Below, in pieces: positions 18,736 through 26,779 of a stretch of 61,600 nt of DNA; the first letter of the stretch is position 1, and each line of letters opens with the position of its first letter. This stretch comes from Treponema sp. Lineage in GTDB: Bacteria; Spirochaetota; Spirochaetia; Treponematales; Breznakiellaceae. A program made the position numbers and the translations under genes. Under the pieces are notes generated by a model. That model did not search any database, had not been told where the DNA came from, and was given only the letters and a program-made list of their open reading frames with translations. The stretch lies in assembly GCA_009782955.1 (NCBI GenBank), contig WRIB01000005.1, forward strand, positions 1,288-62,887, written 5' to 3'.

Positions 18736-20838
18736 ATGGCTGCTCGAACTTCAATAAAACGCAGATTGCTGGGTTTTTCGCTTGTTTTGTTTCTGGTGAT
18801 TTTAATCGGCGGCAGTACGGCTTTTGTCCTTTCCAGATGGCAGATTGCCCATGTCAGTGCGGGGCAGGAACTGGCGCGGGCGGTTGAAATTGAGCGGTTC
18901 AAGCTGGAAGCGTCTGTAAACAGCGAGATTACCATTGCCCACAAAATGGCCGGTTCTCCGATTATTCAAATGTACTTTGCCAATCCTGACGATCCAGAAT
19001 TGGAGAAAATCGCCTTTGAAGAAATTGCCGGTTACCGCAAGGCATTCGCAAGCAACTCGGTTTTTTGGGTTAATGATAAGGACAAAAAGTTTTATTCCGA
19101 TGATGCCTATGTCTATACCATTGATATCAATGACCCCAATAATTATTGGTATTTGATGACCTTAAATGAAACGGAAAATTATAATTTTAATATCAATTAC
19201 AACCCCGACCTTAATGTAACCAATCTTTGGATTAACGCTCCTGTCTTTGACTCTCAGCACAGGCCTATTGGTATTTTGGGGACCGGCATTGACCTTACGG
19301 TGTTTATTGATGCCATGTACAATGATTATACCGGCAATGCGGAACTGTACTTTTTTAACTCCGACAGCGAAATAACAGGTGCGAAAGATTCCGCACTCGT
19401 AGCCGGAAAAGTTCTCATGGAAAGCGAATTTGACGTTATTGGCACGGAAATTATTGCCAGAGCCGGAGATTTGAGACCAGGGCAGATTATTTCCTTTACC
19501 GCATCCGGCGGAGTTGTTGCCGCCCTGGATAAAGTTCCGTCTCTTGACTGGTACATTACCGCAATTCTTCCCATAACCATTTGGGATTCACTGGACAGTC
19601 CCATGACGGTTATATTTATGGCAATGATGATTGTAATCGCACTTATTTTTATTGTATTCTATTTTTTCATTACCGGACTGGTAAAACCTCTTAACGTAAT
19701 GGTAGCAACCCTTGATAAAATTTCCGAGGATTGGGATATGACCCGGCGGCTTAATGTCCGGCACAAAGACGAAACCGGCATATTGGCTGACTTTTTTAAT
19801 CTTACTTTTGAAAAAATCAGCATACTCCTTAAAGGCATTAAAAACAAAGCCTTTACCCTTTCGGATACCGGAGATGAACTGAATGCAACAATGGATGAAA
19901 CCTCCCAGGCCATTACCAAGATTGATACGGAAATTCAAAAAATGAGGGAAATGGTCCTATCCCAGGCGGATGAAGTGAACAAGTCAACCGTATCAATGGA
20001 ACAGATCATCACGGGAATGGACAGCCTGAACAATCATATCACCGTTCAGGCGGAAAATGTTTCCCAGTCCTCAGCGGCCATTGAACAGATGCTTGCAAGT
20101 ATACGTTCGGTAACAGAAACCCTGATTAGGAATTCAACAAACATCAATTCTCTGACAGAGTCTTCCGAAACCGGGCGAAACGATCTGCAAAAAGTCTCCG
20201 AAGACATTCAGGAGATCGCCCGCGAATCGGAAGGGCTTCTGGAGATTAATTCGGTAATGCAAAATATTGCCAGTCAGACCAACCTTCTGTCCATGAATGC
20301 AGCTATTGAAGCGGCTCATGCCGGGGAATCGGGAAAGGGATTTGCCGTTGTAGCGGATGAAATCCGTAAATTGGCAGAAAATTCCAGTAATCAATCCAAA
20401 ACAATCAGCATCGTACTTAAAAAGATAAAAACCTCCATTGACGCCATTACCAAATCAACCAGCATTGTACTGGAGCGTTTCAGTACCATTGAGCGTGAAG
20501 TTAATACCGTATCAGATCAGGAAACCCAGATACGGAGTGCGATGCAGGAACAGGAAAACGGCAGCCAGCAAATTCTGGAAGCAATTACACGTCTAAATTC
20601 AGTTACCGGTGAGGTTCAGAAAGCTTCTTCCGATATGGCAGGTACCAGCAAGGAAGTACTTAAACAGAGTACCAATCTTAAACAGATCAGCAGTGATGTA
20701 GCGGGTGAAATGGACGACATGACGCAGAACGCGGAAATGATAACCAGTGCCGTTACCCGAGTGCTGGAGATAAGTCAGGAAAACAAGGAAAATATCAGCA
20801 ACCTGACGTCAGACATTGCGCGGTTTAAGGTGGAATGA
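18736..20838 (+). CDS. Methyl-accepting chemotaxis protein with dCache-type sensor
   Basis: Membrane chemoreceptor of 700 residues. TM1 is about 13-32, followed by a periplasmic double-Cache-like ligand domain (about 40-285), TM2 (about 292-316), HAMP (about 317-370), then a long coiled-coil signalling domain whose tip reads [20 protein letters not shown] (about 515-534) and [19 protein letters not shown] follows AAAAGGAGTGTATT. It lies 52 bases after the sensor-MFS gene on the same strand, so it may belong to that operon or have its own promoter in the gap. The ligand is unknown. The terminal FKVE motif is shared with the MCPs at 55 and 57.6 kb. Confidence 0.92.
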   Translation: MAARTSIKRRLLGFSLVLFLVILIGGSTAFVLSRWQIAHVSAGQELARAVEIERFKLEASVNSEITIAHKMAGSPIIQMYFANPDDPELEKIAFEEIAGYRKAFASNSVFWVNDKDKKFYSDDAYVYTIDINDPNNYWYLMTLNETENYNFNINYNPDLNVTNLWINAPVFDSQHRPIGILGTGIDLTVFIDAMYNDYTGNAELYFFNSDSEITGAKDSALVAGKVLMESEFDVIGTEIIARAGDLRPGQIISFTASGGVVAALDKVPSLDWYITAILPITIWDSLDSPMTVIFMAMMIVIALIFIVFYFFITGLVKPLNVMVATLDKISEDWDMTRRLNVRHKDETGILADFFNLTFEKISILLKGIKNKAFTLSDTGDELNATMDETSQAITKIDTEIQKMREMVLSQADEVNKSTVSMEQIITGMDSLNNHITVQAENVSQSSAAIEQMLASIRSVTETLIRNSTNINSLTESSETGRNDLQKVSEDIQEIARESEGLLEINSVMQNIASQTNLLSMNAAIEAAHAGESGKGFAVVADEIRKLAENSSNQSKTISIVLKKIKTSIDAITKSTSIVLERFSTIEREVNTVSDQETQIRSAMQEQENGSQQILEAITRLNSVTGEVQKASSDMAGTSKEVLKQSTNLKQISSDVAGEMDDMTQNAEMITSAVTRVLEISQENKENISNLTSDIARFKVE

Positions 20839-20870
20839 GTTATTCGGAAACTTCAGTTTCCTGGTAACTC
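20837..20870. terminator. Palindrome spanning the convergent MCP and hisC ends
   Basis: GAGTTA pairs with TAACTC and, inside, GGAAAC with GTTTCC around TTCA. The MCP stop lies in the left arm, and the hisC stop (TGA of AACTGAAGTT on the minus strand) lies in the loop. Probably a bidirectional terminator; core shared with the palindrome at 57431. Confidence 0.65.
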
Positions 20871-21968
20871 TATAATTTCTCTGCAAGCAACAAGAAAAGC
20901 ATCCATGTCTTCACTGGTTCCAATACTTACCCGCAGATAATCTGCAATTCGCGGCTTGTTAAAATGACGTACCAAAATGCCTTTATCACGCAAGGATTGA
21001 AACAAAACATGACCGCTTATACCGGGATACGTAATAAACAAAAAGTTTGCTTTTGACGGGATCACATCAAAGCCCATTTCCTTTAGGGCAACGGCGGTTG
21101 TGTCCCTGGTTACCATTACTTTTTTGTTTATCTCGTTGTAGTATGCCTTATCCAAAACAGCAGCACTTCCGCCGGCAAGGGCAAGGACGTCCATTGTATA
21201 GGAATTAAATGAATCACGTATACGAAAAAGACCTTCTATTAATTCCTCGCTGCCTATGGCAAAGCCAACACGAAGCCCTGCCAGAGAAGCGGATTTGGAA
21301 AGGGTATGAACGGTAAGCAGATTCGGATGATCGGTAATATAGGGAACGAGCGATTGTGCGCCAAAAACAGCATAAGCTGAGTCAACAACAAGTACACGAT
21401 TATTCTGTTCAAGCTTCCGGGCCAATTGCAGAAGATCGGATACAGGAAGGTCGCGGCCGGTAGGAGCATTGGGATTGGAGATAATAACACCGCCGGAACT
21501 GACGGAATAATCATTAATATTAATGGAAAAATCTTCCGTTACCGGAATAGTTCTATAAGAGATATCCCAGAGATCCGCATAGACCGGATAAAAACTGTAT
21601 GTAATATCGGGGAATAAAATCGCGTCCGAATCACCTTCAAAAAACGCACCAAAGACAAAGCCCAGTACTTCATCTGAGCCATTACCGGGAAAAACCTGGC
21701 TCGGCTTAACCCCATAGGCAGCAGCAACAGCTTCCCGAAATTCGGTACAAAGCGGATCGGGATAAAGCCTGAGTTTTTCTCCTTTTACATTATTGCCGTT
21801 ATTCTGCGAATTAACCACTAAAACCTGCTCAATGGCTGCAACGACCGCTGGTGACGGAGGATATGGATTTTCATTGGTATTGAGTTTGATAAATTTTCGG
21901 TCCCTGGGCTGCTCACCGGGAATGTATGGAGAAAGATTTACAGTTCGTTTGTTCCAAAAAACACTCAT
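20853..21968 (-). CDS. hisC: Histidinol-phosphate aminotransferase
   Basis: PLP aminotransferase converting imidazole-acetol phosphate to histidinol phosphate with glutamate. Family features: LNTNENPYPPSP near the N terminus, FPGNGSDEVL, SNPNAPTGRDLP, VVDSAYAVF, the PLP lysine in HTLSKSASLAGLRVGF (Lys225), and the C-terminal LRVSIGTSEDMDAFL. Length of 371 is normal. It follows the HisA-HisI-HisE fusion by 12 bases and is the last gene of the his run. Its final residues and stop are encoded by a palindrome shared with the convergent MCP gene. Confidence 0.95.
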   Translation of the reverse strand: MSVFWNKRTVNLSPYIPGEQPRDRKFIKLNTNENPYPPSPAVVAAIEQVLVVNSQNNGNNVKGEKLRLYPDPLCTEFREAVAAAYGVKPSQVFPGNGSDEVLGFVFGAFFEGDSDAILFPDITYSFYPVYADLWDISYRTIPVTEDFSININDYSVSSGGVIISNPNAPTGRDLPVSDLLQLARKLEQNNRVLVVDSAYAVFGAQSLVPYITDHPNLLTVHTLSKSASLAGLRVGFAIGSEELIEGLFRIRDSFNSYTMDVLALAGGSAAVLDKAYYNEINKKVMVTRDTTAVALKEMGFDVIPSKANFLFITYPGISGHVLFQSLRDKGILVRHFNKPRIADYLRVSIGTSEDMDAFLVACREIIELPGN

Positions 21969-21980
21969 TATAATGCTGCC

Positions 21981-23348
21981 TTATTTATAGTGACGTCTTG
22001 TTAGTTCATTTAAAACATCTGCAACCGTTATCCCTTCCCGTGTCATAAGTGCTGTCGCAAAATAAAGAAGATCCGCCGCTTCCCAGATTTTTTCATCACG
22101 GGTTTTGGCGGTACAGAGTTCTTCCGCCTCTTCCATAATTTTTTCCCGGACAAGCTCGTCGTCCAGCGTTGCAGTATAGGAACCCGGTACAGGATTGCTA
22201 AAACGATCTGTAATTATCTTTTGCAAAAATTCCCAGGTAAAGCTTCGGTTTACGCCAAAACAGGACCACGATCCGGTATGACAGACCGGACCGGCCGCAT
22301 CTACCGTAGCAAGCAATGCGTCCCTGTCACAGTCGGCACGCAGGCGGAGCAGTTTTAAGGTGTTGCCTGAGTTTTCCCCTTTCATCCACAATTTGTTTCT
22401 TGTCCGGCTATGAAAACAAAGATTTCCCCGCTTAAAACTTTCGGCAAGCGCTTCCCTGCCGGCAAAACCTGTCATTAAAACCTGCCCGTCGCTGCTTTGA
22501 GCAATTAATGGCAAAAGAGCTTTTGCAGCATTCCCGGTAGCCGAAGAAACACCGCCGGTGGTAGTTTGCGCGGTTTTTTTCCAGTTAAGTGAACTGATAA
22601 ATGCATCGGCCAGATTAATTTTACCGGTATAAAGAGCCATGCCAAGCTGCACATCACAATTCAGCCCGGCCAGCGCTTCAATTTCTTCCAGGGTCGAAAC
22701 TCCCCCGGCGGCAGTGATCCGCGTTTCCAAAGCAGATTTTTCCATTGCTTGACAAAGCAGCTTTACCGGTTCAAAGTCCATGCCGGACATGGTTCCTTCG
22801 CGATCAACGCAGGTAAAGAGCAGTTCAGAAGCATAGGCCGCCGCTCTTACCGCCGTTTCAATCAGAGGAAGACCAGTAGAAGTTTTCCAGCCATCAACAA
22901 CGATTTCATAATCTGATGTTCCTGTCTTCCTTGAATCTATTGCAACAACAATTCGCTCCCTGCCTATCTTTTTTACCAGATCTTCCAAAAAAGTTTTATT
23001 AAGGGTAAATTCACCGTTTTCTTTTCCTTCTCCCTTTTTAGACAGATCACGAAAAGCCAATGAGCCTATGATGATCTTTCGCGCACCGAGACTTATAAGT
23101 TCTTTTGCCTGATCTACGGTTTTGATGCCGCCGCCTACCCTGCATTCGGCCTTGCAGAGCAATGACTTAATCAACTCAGAATTGTTTCCTTTACCAATAG
23201 CGGCGTCAAGGTCTATAACAGCTACTTCTCCATAGCGGTCAAAATCTTCTGCCAGTTCTGCAGCATTGTCCCGTTGCAAAACCAGTTCCGAACCTTGCCT
23301 GAGCTGTACTACTTTGCCGTCCTGTATGTCGATCGAGGCGATTACCAT
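21981..23348 (-). CDS. hisAIE: HisA-HisI-HisE trifunctional fusion
   Basis: Three consecutive histidine enzymes in one chain. HisA-like ProFAR isomerase barrel, about 1-250 (ASIDIQDGKVVQLRQG, AECRVGGGIKTVDQA, ITAAGGVSTLEEIEAL). HisI-like phosphoribosyl-AMP cyclohydrolase, about 265-370 (LMTGFAGREAL, FHSRTRNKLWMKGENSGN, RADCDRDALL, with zinc-type Cys340, Cys356 and Cys363). HisE-like phosphoribosyl-ATP pyrophosphatase, about 385-455 (EKIMEEAEELCTA, KIWEAADLLYFATAL). HisI-HisE fusion is common in bacteria; adding HisA at the front is much less so. The linker around 255-280 is rich in Thr, Gly and Ala. The three activities are steps 2 to 4 of the pathway. No stop or frameshift is seen. Confidence 0.93.
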   Translation of the reverse strand: MVIASIDIQDGKVVQLRQGSELVLQRDNAAELAEDFDRYGEVAVIDLDAAIGKGNNSELIKSLLCKAECRVGGGIKTVDQAKELISLGARKIIIGSLAFRDLSKKGEGKENGEFTLNKTFLEDLVKKIGRERIVVAIDSRKTGTSDYEIVVDGWKTSTGLPLIETAVRAAAYASELLFTCVDREGTMSGMDFEPVKLLCQAMEKSALETRITAAGGVSTLEEIEALAGLNCDVQLGMALYTGKINLADAFISSLNWKKTAQTTTGGVSSATGNAAKALLPLIAQSSDGQVLMTGFAGREALAESFKRGNLCFHSRTRNKLWMKGENSGNTLKLLRLRADCDRDALLATVDAAGPVCHTGSWSCFGVNRSFTWEFLQKIITDRFSNPVPGSYTATLDDELVREKIMEEAEELCTAKTRDEKIWEAADLLYFATALMTREGITVADVLNELTRRHYK

Positions 23349-23377
23349 ATATTCATTTTTCCATGATATTCCGTTAA

Positions 23378-23409
23378 GGGTTTTTCAAAACATCAGTTTT
23401 AAAAAACCC
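23378..23409. repeat. Palindromic repeat with CATCAG loop inside the his operon
   Basis: GGGTTTTT pairs with AAAAACCC and CAAAAC-ATCA-GTTTT forms the inner part. Same loop type as the palindrome at 60040. It lies in the 69-base gap between the EIIC-like gene and hisAIE, so it could modulate expression within the operon. Confidence 0.6.
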
Positions 23410-23417
23410 GGCTTCTA

Positions 23418-25010
23418 TCATCCTTTTCGGTTTGGTTTGATCTTATTGGCGAAAACCGTAATTACAAATGCGACAGCCACTGCCACCAGCATTGACAATG
23501 CAAAAGCCAATCCCTTTCCTTCGTTGGCCAGCGCCGGCGCTACGACGGACGGTACATAAGCTGTGCCTTTTACGCCAAGAATACCGACAAACGCCCCGGA
23601 AACGCTTGCAGCGATTAAAGCTCCGGCAAACACTATTTTGTCAGAAAACATAAAGGGATATGCCGCTTCCACAAAAGTTCCAAAACCCATATTGATAAGA
23701 AAACCCGAACCGGCTACAGAACGATCACCTTTATCTTTCGGGAATATGATATTGGCCAGTGTAATTCCTGCGGACACCATGACCAGTCCGCACATATCAA
23801 TTGCACCGAGGAAACTGAACCCTGTAGCCTCCATTTCCAGCAAGACTATGGGCAATATGGCAGCATGGTACACACCTCCGATAATTGCCGGCCAAATTAA
23901 AAGCCCTGCAATTGCACCTGCAAGAAGCGGACTGACGATTAATGCCGCCTCAATTAATGACTTAATTCCGTCTCCGGCTATAAGCGCCAGGGGCGCTATT
24001 AAAAACATACCTATTAACCCGGCAATTAACCCGCCGAGTCCGCCTGCGGCGATATTTGCCGTTGTTCCGGGCACTCTGTGCTTAAAACAAAATGTTATTA
24101 TATAATATGCAAGAACACCGGCCAGAATACCAGCTATCAGACCACCTATAATACCTCCGTCTTTAGACAAGATTCCGGCTGCTAAACCGGCTACTATACC
24201 TACCTCGTCAAGACCGGAAACCTGTTTGGCCGCAATTGCAGCAATAATTACCGGTAAAGCTCCGACCAGAGCGCTGAAAACACCTCCAAGTATCTCAAGA
24301 CCTGGAATTTTGCTAAGAGCCAATGCAAGCGCCATGGCAATAAATCCGGGCAGGGCGGCCATCATAATACCGCGGAAGTTTACACGCTTCCAAATGCTTC
24401 CCAAAACAGCTTCGCCTCCGGCGGCCGCAGAAGAACCAATAACCGGCATATATTTCAATTTCCATTCGCCGGCCAAAGCTGAAATAAAAGCTACTGCCCT
24501 GGTACGGTTTGTCGTGCCCGTCGTTCCGGAAGCGGAAATAACTTTTGCTCCCATTTTTTGGGAATTCGCAATTGAAGCGCCGCCCGTACCGACAACCGGG
24601 ATTTTTTGTTCGGCCATAGCTTTTACAGAAGCATTGTTTATATTGCCGGGATCACAGCTCATCATAACAACACCATCAATTTCGCCATTTTTTATTTTTT
24701 TTGCCAGGGTTTCATCCAGGGCCTTTGCCTGTTCATTGATTTCCCGCAATGCCGCCTCCGGCCCTGATTCAGTACCGCTGCCTCCCAGCGTGTAAAGCCG
24801 TGCTTTTGCATCGGGGGAAATATTATCCATACTGGCGCTCGCCCCAATAAACTCAACAAAAGCAATTTCTATACCCGCAGAGTCCGCCTGTACAAAAATC
24901 TCCTTTAATAGGGCGTTTGGATTGTTACCTCCCTGAGCATATAAATTTCCGCCGCTGCTGCCGATTATTGCTATTTTACGTATGATTTGACTATCCTGCA
25001 TTTGATTCAT
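23418..25010 (-). CDS. PTS EIIC-like membrane protein with N-terminal soluble domain
   Basis: Residues about 10-165 form a soluble Rossmann-like domain (KIAIIGSSGGN at the start, VVMMSCDPGNINNASVKAM, VGTGGASIANSQKMGAKV, ASGTTGTTNRTRA). Residues about 195-525 are very hydrophobic, Gly/Ala-rich transmembrane segments resembling the fructose/mannitol-type PTS EIIC fold (SKDGGIIGGLIAGILAG, PGTTANIAAGGLGGLIAG, NMGFGTFVEAAYPF). No EIIA or EIIB domain and no phosphocysteine motif is obvious, so transport by phosphotransfer is uncertain. Start is supported by AAGGAGTAATCTATG. It sits between hisB and hisAIE on the same strand. Substrate unknown. Confidence 0.72.
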   Translation of the reverse strand: MNQMQDSQIIRKIAIIGSSGGNLYAQGGNNPNALLKEIFVQADSAGIEIAFVEFIGASASMDNISPDAKARLYTLGGSGTESGPEAALREINEQAKALDETLAKKIKNGEIDGVVMMSCDPGNINNASVKAMAEQKIPVVGTGGASIANSQKMGAKVISASGTTGTTNRTRAVAFISALAGEWKLKYMPVIGSSAAAGGEAVLGSIWKRVNFRGIMMAALPGFIAMALALALSKIPGLEILGGVFSALVGALPVIIAAIAAKQVSGLDEVGIVAGLAAGILSKDGGIIGGLIAGILAGVLAYYIITFCFKHRVPGTTANIAAGGLGGLIAGLIGMFLIAPLALIAGDGIKSLIEAALIVSPLLAGAIAGLLIWPAIIGGVYHAAILPIVLLEMEATGFSFLGAIDMCGLVMVSAGITLANIIFPKDKGDRSVAGSGFLINMGFGTFVEAAYPFMFSDKIVFAGALIAASVSGAFVGILGVKGTAYVPSVVAPALANEGKGLAFALSMLVAVAVAFVITVFANKIKPNRKG

Positions 25011-25110
25011 AGATTACTCCTTTTCGAATTGATTTTTCTGCCCGCACGGGGGCATGTCCACTTCACTGCCGTCATTATACTCCAAAACAGTATTATTAAC
25101 CCAGCTTTCT

Positions 25111-25752
25111 TTACCCAATCGTACCTTTGGTAGAAGGTATGGTTTCCGCCGCACGGCTGTCAATTTCGCACGCTTGCCGCAAAGCCCGGGCTGCCGCTTT
25201 AAAAAGAGCTTCTATTTTGTGATGATCATTTCTGCCATACAGTATTTCCAGATGAAGGGTAAGGGCGGCGGTTGAAGTAAAACCCTGCCAAAAATCTTCT
25301 ACTATATCGGTCTGGAAAGAAGCCGATTCAGATGCAATGCCCTGATTATTTGTTCTTTGAACCGGTGCAGAAATCAGCGGTATTCCGGAGAGCTGCGCAT
25401 TGAACATCATAAAAGCCCGGCCGGAAACATCTGCCGAAACCCTGACCAGGGTTTCATCCATTGGGAACAGACACGAACCAACGCGTACTATACCGCGTTT
25501 GTCACCCAGAGCTTTGGCAAAACACTGGCCCAATACAATGCCGGTATCTTCAACCAGGTGATGCTGATCAATTTCCAGGTCTCCCCTTGCCATTACTTCC
25601 AAATCAAAAAGGCCGTGTTTGGCAAATGTATTGAGCATATGTTTCATAAACCCAATCGGATAATCAAGCTTTGCCTTGCCGGAACCATCCAGGTTTAATG
25701 TGATGGAAATATCAGTTTCCGACGTTTTACGTTCTATTGTTGCTGTACGCAC
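25111..25752 (-). CDS. hisB: Imidazoleglycerol-phosphate dehydratase
   Basis: Dehydrates imidazoleglycerol phosphate to imidazole-acetol phosphate in histidine synthesis. Metal-binding and family motifs are GFMKHMLNTFAKHGLFDL, DQHHLVEDTGIVLGQ, FQTDIVEDFWQGF and GRNDHHKIEALFKAAARAL. Monofunctional, with no phosphatase domain, and 213 residues long. The start is GTG behind AAGGAGATTAT. The 142-base upstream gap to hisG holds a fold-back repeat. The 100-base gap downstream, before the EIIC-like gene, shows only that gene's ribosome-binding site. Confidence 0.95.
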   Translation of the reverse strand: MRTATIERKTSETDISITLNLDGSGKAKLDYPIGFMKHMLNTFAKHGLFDLEVMARGDLEIDQHHLVEDTGIVLGQCFAKALGDKRGIVRVGSCLFPMDETLVRVSADVSGRAFMMFNAQLSGIPLISAPVQRTNNQGIASESASFQTDIVEDFWQGFTSTAALTLHLEILYGRNDHHKIEALFKAAARALRQACEIDSRAAETIPSTKGTIG

Positions 25753-25766
25753 ATAATCTCCTTTTT

Positions 25767-25877
25767 TTCACGCAGAGACGCAGAGAACGCAAAGAATATC
25801 GGGGGAAAATAAAAACTTTGAGATTTTATCCATAAACTCTTAAATCTTCTCCGCGTCCTTTGCGTCTTGGCGTGAGG
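25767..25877. repeat. Fold-back ACGCAGAG-type interspersed repeat
   Basis: Left arm TTCACGCAGAGACGCAGAG with its continuation AACGCAAAG is complementary, with some mismatches, to the right arm TCCTTTGCGTCTTGGCGTGA about 50 bases later. Short degenerate copies of the ACGCAGAG unit occur as interspersed elements in many bacteria. It fills most of the gap between hisG and hisB. Confidence 0.7.
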
Positions 25878-25894
25878 AATTTTGGAATAAACTG

Positions 25895-26779
25895 TCATGG
25901 AACTACCTTCCGTAAATCGTATTCTACTATATCGGTTGCACCGCTTTTTTTTAAGCGGGGAATTAAATCGGCGATTTCGCTCTTTTTAACGGCAATCTTT
26001 ACAGCAAAACCTTTATCATCATAAAGCGGAGAAACAGTGGGACTGCGCATGGCCGGAAGGGACGCTACAATTTCTTCAAAGCCGTTTTTCGGCATATTCA
26101 TTTCCAGCATAACCCTTTCCCTTCCGTCAAGTACTGACCTGAAAAGCATAACCAGTTCTTCTATGCGGCTGCGTTTTTCTTTGTTGGCCATAACCGCCTT
26201 GGAAGCGATAAAACGGGTTGATGATTCCAGCAAGGTATCCACAATCCGAAGACCGTTGTCCTTAAGAGTCTGCCCGGTTGATGTATTGTCAATGATCATG
26301 TCCGCATCATCCGGCGGGAACACTTCGGTTGCCCCGTAAGTACGGAGAATCCGGTATTGATAACCCTGTTTTAAAAGCCACTCTTCGGCAAGATTAACAT
26401 ACTCGGTAGCAACGACAATTTTTTTTTTCTGCAGCGTGTCTTTATCACAATTGGCATTCGTTGAGTATTTTGAAGGTACAGCGGCAACAATACGGACATT
26501 GTCAAAGCCAAGATCAAGCAGTTCTTCCACATCCGCTCCGCTTTCCTTTATCCAGTCTATACCTGTAAAACCCGCATCGTGGCTTCCCAGTTCCAATAGT
26601 TCACCCACATTTTGAGGTTTCATTATCTTTACATCCAGCCAATCTGCGGCCGAAAACGGCCTGTATGTTCTGTCAGCCATAGCAAGGGGAAATCCCGCAT
26701 CTGCAAAGAGTTGCAGAACATTGTTAAAAATACGGCCCTTGGGAAGGAGAACCCGAAGCTTTTCCATACCTGGCATCAT
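25895..26779 (-). CDS. hisG: ATP phosphoribosyltransferase, long form
   Basis: First committed step of histidine synthesis, joining ATP and PRPP. Seen: [18 protein letters not shown] at the N terminus, [16 protein letters not shown], the PRPP-site-like [20 protein letters not shown], and a C-terminal ACT-like regulatory domain (about 220-294, ending [16 protein letters not shown]). This is the hexameric, histidine-inhibited long form, which needs no HisZ. The first ATG overlaps the rpoC stop by four bases; a GAGGA lies just before it, and an in-frame ATG at 26767 ([11 protein letters not shown]) may be the true start. It is directly coupled to the RNA polymerase operon. Confidence 0.94.
   Translation of the reverse strand: MMPGMEKLRVLLPKGRIFNNVLQLFADAGFPLAMADRTYRPFSAADWLDVKIMKPQNVGELLELGSHDAGFTGIDWIKESGADVEELLDLGFDNVRIVAAVPSKYSTNANCDKDTLQKKKIVVATEYVNLAEEWLLKQGYQYRILRTYGATEVFPPDDADMIIDNTSTGQTLKDNGLRIVDTLLESSTRFIASKAVMANKEKRSRIEELVMLFRSVLDGRERVMLEMNMPKNGFEEIVASLPAMRSPTVSPLYDDKGFAVKIAVKKSEIADLIPRLKKSGATDIVEYDLRKVVP

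Noticed and set aside
24226-24795. Long open frame opposite the EIIC-like gene
   Set aside because: Ala/Pro/Ile-rich antisense frame produced by the Gly/Ala-rich coding strand; no start signal.
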